Below, piece after piece: positions 13,500 through 22,859 of a stretch of 64,000 bases of DNA (position 1 is its first letter; each line of letters opens with the position of its first letter). Under the pieces are notes generated by a model that worked only from the letters and a program-made list of their open reading frames with translations, searched no databases and was not told the origin of the DNA. The position numbers were made by a program, and so were the translations under genes. Source of the stretch: Taenia hydatigena (lineage: Eukaryota > Platyhelminthes > Cestoda > Cyclophyllidea > Taeniidae); contig JADWOT020001418.1 of assembly GCA_036345935.2 (NCBI GenBank), positions 83,598 through 147,597 on the forward strand, given 5' to 3'.

Positions 13500-13979
13500 T
13501 CGTAAAACAATAGCAAATTAGCCACAGTGCGATGCATTCTATGTTTATCTCCCATAAAGCAATAGCGATTCGGTTATGCAGCTAAACGAGGAGTGTGCTA
13601 TGACTAAAATGGGAAAGAAGACGCGAACTCTAACTGCGCCGTATTTTCTTTCATTCTAGAGTTCGGTAAAACTAGGCATCAAGCGTTATTTCGCTTCCGT
13701 GCCTGTGAATTGCAGTTCCAGTGCAAAGCGTTTGATAGATAGGAATGGCTGCAATGTAATGAGAATGATTTCATTACGAAAAGTGAGTTAGCACCAGCAC
13801 AAAGCTGTATTCGGTTTTCAAGGTTTCATCTACAATGATTTCAATTTGTGCTTAGGGCTAACCTATATTTGAGAAACCTAGTTCGGCAAAGAAAGCTCAA
13901 ATAACATAAGCATACAGAGCTGCGATGCATCTGTCCGTTCAGGTCCAGGATTAGTTTGAATTAAAACACAGCAGCTGTT

Positions 13980-16390
13980 TCCATTTAGTGGTTGCTCGCA
14001 GTCGTTTTCCTATCTAATTATAAAAATTAGGGTTTGGCCAATAATGAAAGCATCAATGTTAGCACAGAATCATGATAAGCTGCCTTACGTGCTGTATCGC
14101 CTACTACTTTCCATCTTGCTCCCAGCTTTCGTCTTTATAATTCAGTTATTTGTCTGTGCCTCCCTCCCGCTTCGATTTCCCCTTGCATTCGGTCATCTGT
14201 TCATTCTTCACTTCTGTCGGCTCTCTCGCCATCTCCTCATCACTCCAAACCTTCCGCCCCGCCATTTTGGAGAAGTCAGAATGCCGAAGCGGATGGATAC
14301 CGTAGAAATTAGGGGTATGTTATGCTACCAGCCCCTCCACCTCTCCTCTTGCATCCCTGTCCTATCTTCTTCTCCTACTTCATTTGCGTGCGTAACTTCA
14401 ATAATATCAAATCTGGTACTCAGGGTATATCAAACGAAAAAGAAAAGCTATGACTAACCTCTTCTAGTATGCAGCTCGGTAAAGATTAAATTCCTTTTAT
14501 TGAGTCAATCACCTCATGCTTTACGCAGTCAGATGACTAGATCGGCAAATAAGGGGATTAGTTCAAGAACAGGTGGGAAAAAGAAAGAAATGAAGAATGC
14601 TGTACTATAGCACCTTGCAGAGTTATCATATGGTGTCCATTTCCAATTCTCATCTCCCCTTTCCCAACGTGGCTTGTTCTATGTCATTACATTCTCAAAT
14701 GTTTGTCTCTAGCTTAATCATTTCCTTGCCTCTTTCAGATGCGTAATCACTTTGCTTTGCAGTGCAACGCATTAATTCTGCCAAGCATAGACCTAGGTGC
14801 ACACAAAATAAACTCATTGCCGTTATTTCAATCATCTCTAGGAATAAGTCGCAGGTGCTGTTAAATTTCCTATTCTGCACTACGCTTGCTGTGCCGCGCT
14901 TACTTTTCATGTCTCTTACATGCGGAAACACTGTAACACAGCTTGACTAGATCTGGCTAGATTGCACTGGATCGGGATGGGCTAGACTGGTCACGTCGGC
15001 TGAGTTATGACGGGCTTGCATAAAATGCGCAAGGAGAGGTTGGACAGGGCTACCACATCCTCAGAGGCGCTTTATACGTTATCATTGTTGTCAATCTAAA
15101 TAGCACTCTATTTTGACCCTCCTAATCGAATTAACACAACTCCATGCCATGTAAAATGCTGTCTTTTCTTCCTTCCGTTTTTAGCATACATCAGGGATCA
15201 GAGCACGCGAACTATAAGTAGGCCTAACAATGTCTTCAAAATGGAGGAGTAGGAGCCTTCTTCACCACTTCCCCTTTCCCACATCTTACTGAAACGCGCC
15301 TTTCGGTGAAAGCATCTTTTGTCTCCTACTACGATGTTCCATTTGTTCCCGAGTGTTGCGCCTTGCATTATGCTCCACTGTTTGTGCTTAATGCATTTAG
15401 CACAACCAAAACAGAGTATTGGGTACTTCCTGCATTTCATTTCCTTGCCTTTATTTCCCAATTTAATGACAAAAGAAAATCTCGCTCCTTGTCTCCTTAC
15501 TCTGCTCGCCTTCCCTTCCTTCAAGCCCAATTTCAGTTTGCCCAGCCTCCTCTCCCCTCCTCCTCTTCCTACCCCATCATATGCAGGCGCCTGCTTCGTA
15601 AGTTTTCCTCAACTCCTCCAGTCTCGCCCTTAATCGTAACTTTAAATGATGCCAAGATTCAAAACTAGAGTCAAACTAGCACAGACTAGATCAGCTCCGA
15701 CTCAACACGCTTTACTTATAACCAAATCTTGTTCTAGCATAACCTAGCCTGAATCACAAATCATTCTCCATTTCTATCTTTTTTTCCATCTCTCTAGTTT
15801 GTTCTACACAACTTCCCTCAATTCCACCTCTTACTTCTACTCCTTCTCCACTGACTCCCCCGAAAGCAAAGGTGAGCGCGTTAATCCTACCTCCCACTTT
15901 GTAACTTATAGACTCATCCAACTCTCACCTCACCATCTCACTGTCCAATTCTTTTCTTCTCTCTAAAGAGAATTTCTCTACCTGGCGCTCTACATTAACG
16001 TGTAAGAACGTGCCCTCCCTGCCCTTCAGAGAGTCGCCTCAATCGTTGTCCCAAAAACAGATAGGAACGTCTATGTGTGTGTGCCTGTGCGTATGTAGTG
16101 CAGAGCCACATTCATCTCATCCTCTCCTCCTCAATCAACCTTCTAGCAGACCATGTCGACATTTATATCTTAGATGAAGATCTCCTTTAGTAGCTCATTG
16201 TATGGCTATTTGGTTGCCTTATTAATTTATACTCCACCTTCCGCCAACACTCCATCACCCACTCACCAACTTACTTCACTAATATTTAATCGCATTTTCC
16301 TTCTTGTGACTCCACTACTTCCTCTCTTATTTCAGATTAAAGTGAACTTTGCACATGGAACTAGCATATTTAATAATATTGAAGTGATGT
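13980..16390 (+). repeat. Pyrimidine-rich module, left-arm + copy
   Basis: The + strand is strongly C/T-rich and parallels the central copy at 34.95-37.56 kb and, inverted, the right arm at 43.9-45.2 kb. It contains the recurrent motif around GTAGAAATTAGGGGTATGTT (14302-14321) and a polypyrimidine/AG site at 16313-16336 that aligns with the one before 37502. Predicted frames (14044-14457, 15319-15633) are hydrophobic, but this follows from base composition and I do not call them genes. Confidence 0.6.
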
Positions 16391-16423
16391 GTGCAAGCAA
16401 GGCAAGAAGAAGATAGCACGGGA

Positions 16424-17391
16424 TGAGGAGAGGGAGAGGTAGCATAACTTACCCCTAATTGCTAATGTAGACAACTGAATCGGCCTTTTGAGTTCTCCGG
16501 AATGGCGAACCGGGTGGTTGGAACTGATGCTGGGATGGCGAAGGAGGTGACAAACGTAAAAAATAATAGGAGACTGAATAGGAGGAAAAGACGAGGCGGA
16601 GGAAAGGCATTGATGGCCATCTGAATTAACGGGACAAATCCACGAAGAATGATGAGCAGCAGTAGACGAAACAACACGTTGACAATCATATCCGACGCTG
16701 TTGTGCGATGGACCATTTCGAATCCCACACGTGTGAATCGATTAGCGGTACGTGTTGTCGCGTGGTGTCTCTCAGGGCCGTCCGATGTTGGACATAGGAG
16801 GCACCCGTTGTGGATGGATTTGCGGGAACAGGCATCACTTGCCTTCGTGTCTTTTTACCTTGGTCGATTTCTCTGCAACATGGCGCATGCAAAGGAAGCC
16901 GAGGAGGATGAGACGGACCACCAATACCAATGTGCTCTAAATGAAATGCACTGTCCTGTCTGGTCTGCTTTCATTTAGCTTTTTGTCCCTGCTGTTTTCT
17001 TTTAAAAGGACGACTTTTGGACAGTTGGGTAACGCGAGGTATGAATCTAGAGAAGACATTGACGACTAACTCCTAGTGATTGACATGGAACTCGTGGAGG
17101 CGTGCTTCTGCTGCTTATTTCTAGCCCCACAACTAGGCCAATTGTTATGTTGCACCAGGATGGACAACAGTGATGATTGCACCTCTCCAGTAGAAGGGAT
17201 AAACATGCATGATTCTTAGGCTGAAAGCCACGAAAGAATAGCTGGATGAGAGGCGAAGATGAGACGTTCACAGAAGAGAGGAAAATGAGGAGAGAAGGGC
17301 GAAGATCCGCTTTTGGATGTTTCCTTGCAGTGCTGTGGCACTGCGTTCCTTATCACCAGTCCTCTTTCTTCCCTGCTCTCCCGGATGCTTT
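16424..17391. repeat. Near-identical core of the inverted-repeat arms
   Basis: Reading this segment against the reverse complement of about 42880-43847, I found no difference over roughly 970 bases. The first mismatches appear just outside: GAGGAGAGG versus GAGAAGAGG near 16420, and TTTCATT versus TTTCGTT near 17392. Arm sequence beyond both ends differs by several percent or more. The pattern is what gene conversion between inverted copies would leave. Confidence 0.75.
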
Positions 17392-17984
17392 CATTTACTT
17401 ATTTCCCCAACCACGTACTCGAGTGAGGTATATAGGAATGAACTTTGTCGAAGGAATATAAGTTTTTACCAATCGACAAGCTCGAAGACGCTCTTCATGG
17501 TTCGCTTTGATAAGTGAAATGCACTAGATGCAACAATGCTGGAACGATGACGCACGTAAATGAATTTAGCGAGGAGGATGCTATGATGAAGCAGGGTTAT
17601 AACACAGCTTAACCCTAATTTCTACGATTTCTATCTGCGTTGACACTTTGGAGTCAAACAACAGAGGAGTGGGTCGGAAAATTACAGACAGATTGTAACG
17701 GAGGCGGTAGAGGTGAGTGATGAGAAGTGGAACGAAGGTGAGTAGATATCGAGGCGGGACTGAGGCAGTGAGGAAGAACAGAATGGCGGTAACGAAGATA
17801 ACGTGGGAAGTAAGATGGATGCTAGAAAGTGGCGGAAAGCGTATACGAGTATGCGTGATTAACCTCTTCAGACTGGATCAGTGCTACGCGTTGCGGGATG
17901 GCTTCTTGGGGGCAGTCATCACTGGCCTCTGTGCTTTACTTTGATTTGCTCATTCTTCTACTTGTTTGCTAGCTTATCGGCCAA

Positions 17985-18260
17985 TTAATGCAAGGCTAGT
18001 GATCTTAGCAAAGCCTTTAACAAAACGTCTGTAGTAATTTGCCAAGCTAAGGAACCTGTCAAGCTCTGTCTGGTTGGTTATTGTTGGCCCATTTCTCGCC
18101 TACTTTGTGTGGTCTTCAGCGACTGATACCTCATTCCACTAAACTCTTTGTCTCTTGAAGTTAACGGGGCTTTGGAGAAAGGGACAAATCTTTGGATTAT
18201 CTTGACTCTTTTCGAAGAAGCTGAATCGAAGCTCAGGACCGATGGAGTGGTTCTCTGTTC
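17985..18260 (-). pseudogene. Ty3/gypsy reverse transcriptase fragment, left arm
   Basis: On the minus strand the segment encodes the end of a gypsy reverse transcriptase, with NQTELDRFLSLANYYRRFVK, the signature before the RNase H connection. Sequence upstream in the reading direction is full of stops and shifts. Downstream the homology passes into the pyrimidine-rich module instead of RNase H. It is a non-functional fragment that mirrors the right-arm copy near 42231. Confidence 0.8.
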
Positions 18261-18554
18261 CTACTCTCTTCGTTAAATTATGTCAAGTAGTAATGATCTT
18301 GGGAGAGACTGCGCATTCTCAGAGAAGCGGTTAAATTCCCTTTCTCCCTTTTCTTTGTTCTCTGAAAATTGGTAGTAAATAATTGTCCTGTACACGGCAC
18401 AGATCCCAGCAGTTATAATGTCCAAATGAGGGCAGGTTTTTTGACCTGTTTTTATCGACCAGGTGTTGCTGACTTTGTAAGGTTTGTCTCTCATGTTCTC
18501 GATATAAAATTGCGTTGGTGAATGCCAATGTTAACGTAATCGTACTCCACGTTT

Positions 18555-20010
18555 GGATGTGCACTCGGGTTATTCAAGCTTCGCGTATTGTGGTTGTGAA
18601 CATTGACGGAACTAGTCTGCTAGCTTATTATCCATCTCGTGTAAACTTCAAGAGCATTTCGGTCTCTTTTAAGTCACCGATAAGTGTTTAGAATTGATGA
18701 GCCCATTTGTAGGGAGATTGCTGTTTGCTTAAGTTCTTTCCAGGTACCCTCATTCGCGACCTCGTCATGCACACCGAGCACAGGAAGCGCATGACTGGCA
18801 CTGCCTTGCACATAGTCTATACCTAAAATACTAGAACCAGGTCCTCTAAGTCGTCTTCGTCTGGGCGGCGTTGTAGCTGAGGGGTGGACGGATCGATAGA
18901 GATCGTGGTGGATGTGTAAACGCGTTAATGGCCACTTTCAATACCACATCGACATTGCATTCACCTTTGCTCGTCCTACTGATGAGGGCAACAAGGCGGT
19001 GTAGGTAGGCACTGTAGGGTAGCTGAGGGAGATTTTGTGTCAATCGGCAAACCAGTGCTTGGCCGTGTGTGCTGCAGATGTGTGATTAATTGAGCTGGAG
19101 ATTAAGACCCATCGGCTTGCTTTCGGCGTTCCATCATTCGCCCCTTCTGCTTCTTCTCCTTCCCTTTCGCCAAGTCACATCAGTGGATACCTTTGATACG
19201 CTCAAGTCATCGCCCTTGTGCGTTCGTAGGGAGAAATATTATTAGGCAGGAGGACTGACGATTAAATGCATGAGTAAGTGGGTGGAAAATCGGCCGTGCG
19301 GATGGATAGTTGCTGACAGGTGGAGAGGATAGAGCGTATGAGGTTAGAGGTGACAAGTGTAACGTCGCTTTTGCTGTTGTTGTGTCGATGGTGGTAGTGG
19401 ATGCTAGTGAAGTACTGACAGATGGACGGGGGATATTAAAGCATGACAGCATATTCCCACTAGGCTTATTCGCTCGTTGACCTTATTAGGCAGTGAAGCA
19501 GCAGTTGGCACGCTGATTGTTTACTGAGCAAAAGGGCTAATGGCTTATGTCAATGGCGTCCTTGCTAGGTGGTGAGGGAGGATTCGTCCTCCCTGTTTGC
19601 ACCATCCAATACTACTCTACGTTACCTTAAGCTGAGCCAAGGTAGACTGCCACTATACACTTCCTTTCATTATTCCATGCTATACTGCTCTATTTTGCAT
19701 TCAGATATTGACGTAACCATCCTACCCTCTATTGCTAAGCTAATTTTCACCACCACCACCACCACCACCGAATGTCATCTAGTCGACTAAGAAGCCATGC
19801 CAACGAATGGCACCCTACACTCTCGCACAAGTAAATGAGCATATCACAAGTCACCCACCGCTAATTGAAATGAGGCTATTGAAGCACATGAAAGGCCAGC
19901 AAATGCATCAAGAACTAAGCAATTTGGAAATGGACAAATGTTCCGGCAAACGATATATCGTCACGTCTTCCACAGAAAGAAAGCAACGACCAATTTTTGA
20001 ACAACATCCT
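18555..20010 (+). repeat. Single-copy equivalent of the right-arm tandem block
   Basis: This left-arm block corresponds, inverted, to the right-arm units 39154-40626 and 40627-41797, and partly to 28.7-29.5 kb. It has a TATAAAA-type box near 18503 that is conserved in the 28.65-kb copy (CTCTATAAAAAC), and it could descend from an LTR or element end. The strand given is that of the longest conserved frame it contains. Confidence 0.5.
19749..19771 (+). repeat. (CAC)n microsatellite
   Basis: About seven tandem CAC triplets. The matching right-arm position near 39398 has only two triplet units, so the tract expanded or contracted after the arms separated. Confidence 0.85.
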
Positions 20011-20070
20011 CATTTGAGTACCACAGAAGGTTGCGTAGCGGACAGAACTAACCTCGCTCCTAATTACTAG
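19807..20070 (+). CDS. Conserved repeat-encoded ORF, copy 1
   Basis: An 87-residue frame begins MAPYTLAQVNEHITSHPPL and contains EMRLLKHMKGQQMHQELSNL and TERKQRPIFEQHPHLSTTE. The same protein sequence is readable on the opposite strand in the right arm at 39097-39366, with few changes, and at 40492-40840 with more. It lies antisense to the gypsy polymerase of the same arm. I do not recognise the family: it is polar and Gln/His-rich, with no obvious zinc finger or membrane segment. It may be part of a second element's protein or a piece of gag. Confidence 0.4.
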   Translation: MAPYTLAQVNEHITSHPPLIEMRLLKHMKGQQMHQELSNLEMDKCSGKRYIVTSSTERKQRPIFEQHPHLSTTEGCVADRTNLAPNY

Positions 20071-20349
20071 TACACGGGAATAGATGCGCCCACGATGTAC
20101 TTCAACGCAAATCTGCTACGCCTTATGCAACAATGCCCATCATATCACTAACGCGATGGCACGCTAGGAAGCAACTTCATGTCCTGCGGCGACTTCGGAT
20201 CCAAAGCTAATAGTATGCAAATATTACACTTTGTTGGATGATAGCTCCGAGCGCACACTCCTGACCTCACATCCAGCCCTTAAATTGGCTACTGGTCAGA
20301 AGTCTGGTTCCACACTCAACCATCGCCACCATCAAACGCATCGCACCCA

Positions 20350-21375
20350 TGGTTCAATTTGTTCATCTTTGTGTCAGATTGCAAACAAACTTACTAGTTC
20401 ATTCTTCAGTCTCCGCGTTGCACATTCCATCTGTGCGCCTCTCAATGCCCACCCTCCTCCTACACATATCTTCTTTAACAACCCAACAGCAAAGAAATGA
20501 AAATGCCCCAAACGCACCCACATCCATTCTATTAAGTCAGCTTTGTGCTCAACAATGCTCTAGACACAGTGTAACATTTCTATTAGGTAAAGTTCCAATC
20601 CTAATGTGTCTCATGGACACTAACGTGCACATCGTTTGAGAATTGACACTCATGTTTGGTGCCAGCCTTCACAACCAAATGAAAAGACCCTATGCACTAG
20701 TGTAAAGATATTCCATCTGGATGCAAGAGTCTACAAACCGACTCAACGGAGTTATGGACAAGTTGGTAATATAAGGGTGTAAAATGAACCTCACGCCATC
20801 ATCTTCACTCTCATCAGACAACTCTGGATGTCTCAGCAGAGTTCTCGCAGTGGCGCCAATGAATTTCACCTCTCCTTGAAACAGGCACCGAAACTGCTTG
20901 ATAGTGTGCGAAAGTGATCGTGCAGAAGGTTACGCGAATTGCATTCAGTCCATTGAAATTTCGCAGACGGATCGGCTGAAATTCGATCACTCATCCTGAG
21001 GCACCAGGCTATTCATTTCTAGTCAGAAATGTCGTAACGGGTGTTTACTCGAATCGCAATCGAATCCGCGCTCGTTAAGTCCAATCTAGAAGTGGGTGGC
21101 CATAAACCAGCTATTTAAAAATTCAAAGCAATTGCGAAGGCAAGGTTCACCTCTAATGCTGTTCGGTGATGCCTCCATGCATATAAAAATATTTTCCTGA
21201 TAGGAACCAAACTTTTTTTCGAATTCAGGATCTGTATCTTCTTTAACAAGAGGGAAAGATAGACGCTAGAAACATTTTCAACAGTATTTCACAAATGAGG
21301 CCTCATTTTACAAGACTCGTCGTTGATAGAGTGACACTGCTATAACAACCTTAATTAGGGCTAGTGGAGTTCCGT
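20350..21375. repeat. Left-arm block missing from the right arm
   Basis: Left-arm sequence up to about 20349 aligns to right-arm 38822 and upward, and left-arm sequence from 21376 (TGTTTAGAAAGGACAG) resumes the alignment at right-arm 38803-38818. The intervening kilobase has no partner. No terminal repeats or target-site duplication were evident, so deletion from the right arm is as likely as insertion here. Confidence 0.65.
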
Positions 21376-21480
21376 GTTTAGAAAGGACAGGGGCACAAGG
21401 AGTTGGGGCCGTCACACTCATGCGGAGCAGTTGGTGGTGAGTCTCTGACCACTAGCTATTTCAGGGGATGCTGGTCTGGC

Positions 21481-21709
21481 CTAAAGCGTGCATTCCAAAG
21501 TGTTACTTGACAGGAGCTTGATTTTTTCGAGGATGGTCAGCGTTGGAGTCAAATTCGCCGCAAGAGATAGAATTGTGAATGTGGATGCCGCGCCGCTGCT
21601 TGCGGGAGCCTCAATTTGATTAAAGAGCCCTTGAGTGACTTTTAAGATGACGTCCATTATGTCGATAGGTATGAACTCTTCCATAATGAGCTTCGAACGC
21701 CTCTGCAAA
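21481..21709 (-). CDS. Candidate exon or gag-like fragment
   Basis: A clean 75-residue minus-strand frame follows a TTTGCAG acceptor-like site: RRSKLIMEEFIPIDIMDVIL, then EAPASSGAASTFTILSLAAN, ending at TAG. Only the last third (from about 21516 down) belongs to the inverted repeat; the rest lies in unique spacer, so the arm edge cuts through the frame. Coding-like composition suggests a gag N-terminus of the gypsy element or a host exon. I cannot assign it. Confidence 0.35.
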
Positions 21710-21804
21710 TTTTGCAGGTAAATTAATATAGGAACCTCATGAATTGTCCAATTCTCTTAATTCTTTAATTGACCCATCCACTAATGTTTCAACTGCATCG
21801 CCCA

Positions 21805-21855
21805 CCGTGTGTGATTGATTGATTGATTGACTGACTGAGTTACTGATTACTTCAT
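21805..21855 (+). repeat. (GATT)n-type simple repeat
   Basis: A short run of imperfect GATT/GACT units. A C/T-rich low-complexity tract follows at about 21985-22030. Confidence 0.7.
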
Positions 21856-22474
21856 TGATATGTTCATCCCCTTGCTCCTTTGCTTTCTTTTAAGCTGTTT
21901 TGTTGTTTGGTTGATTGCCTAATGCTCTTCTTCAGCCCACCCGTCAATGAACGTGACAGCACAATATCGGAGCCATGACTTTGGTATCCCTCCCTTCCTC
22001 CCACCCTCTCTCCCTCCCTCCTTCCTTACTTGCATGGAAAGTCAGTAGTTGGCACGGTACGGTGATCGTTCAAGTGACCGTAGACGAGACTGCGAGCTGA
22101 ACAGCCAACAAAAGTGCAAATTTTTGGGCTGAATATTCCCATTACTATGCTAATCAGTAGTAGCATAGCGTTTGGTCCAGCTATGGACAACTAGCCGAGT
22201 CCTCCACTTTCTAGAGCCAATACCTCAGTAATTCATGCTAACAGTGCACAGGTGTAATGCTTATCTTCTCCAAAAGTGCTTTGTAGGCCAGAGGCGAAGG
22301 AACAATTTGAACCTGATCGCGAAGCAGCGTGGTCCCTCTCCCTTGAACTCTTCTACAGTATCTTTCTCTACGCTCTTGCTTTTAACAGAAAAGTTTAAGC
22401 GTATTCAGCCATTTAATAGCAAGGGTGGAAAGAAGTAAGAGAGAACCTCCTACACAGATCCTTTGCCTATGCCT

Positions 22475-22858
22475 TGTAGCGTCCCGAGGCCCCCTCGAAG
22501 GCAAGAGAAGGCAGAATACTAGGGTGGAATATATATGTAGTACTTTGTTTGTTAGAACTACCGGTTTCTGTCAAGGCCACAGAGGTGGCCGTATTGCCCT
22601 AGCTGCGTGGGCTGGCCTCCAGGCCATGCCAGCAGCCTTTTTCCTTCTGTCCGGTGAATATATGTATTCTACGCCAGCATTCCGCCTTCTTTTGCCTTCA
22701 GGGGAGCCTCGGGACGCTACAATATATGTATATATATTCACCGGACAGAGGGAAATAGGCCACTGCCATGGCCCAGCGGCCAGCCTACGCAGTTAGGGCA
22801 AGATGGCCACCCCTATGACCCTGACCGAAAACCGCCAGCACAAACAATCAAAGTACTA
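22475..22858. mobile_element. Nested inverted-repeat (foldback) element
   Basis: Four blocks alternate as A-B-A'-B'. A (22475-22530, starting TGTAGCGTCCCGAGGC) is inverted at A' (22668-22721, ending GGGACGCTACA). B (22538-22666) is inverted at B' (22730-22858). No transposase is present, so this resembles a non-autonomous foldback or MITE-type element rearranged by a partial inversion. Its B-A' half recurs at 32965-33145. Open frames here are by-products of the palindromic GC-rich sequence. Confidence 0.75.
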
Positions 22859-22859
22859 C

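Larger units (their letters stand above)
13500..21516 (+). repeat. Giant inverted repeat, left arm
   Basis: This interval matches the reverse complement of about 38617-45590. Anchors read directly from both arms include a TTTTCTTTCATTCTA core at 13645-13662 against 45475-45492, an identical 88-codon frame at 16462-16728 against 43550-43816, a 109-codon frame at 16649-16978 against 43300-43629, and the inner edge around 21400-21516 against 38617-38760. The arm is itself composite: 13.5-16.39 kb is a pyrimidine-rich module in + orientation, and 16.39-21.5 kb is a related module plus gypsy fragment in - orientation. About 1 kb (20350-21375) has no partner in the other arm. Outer and inner edges are approximate. 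Confidence 0.9.

Noticed and set aside
22425..22796. 123-residue frame as a gene
   Set aside because: It is entirely the nested inverted-repeat element; the frame is a by-product of palindromic sequence.
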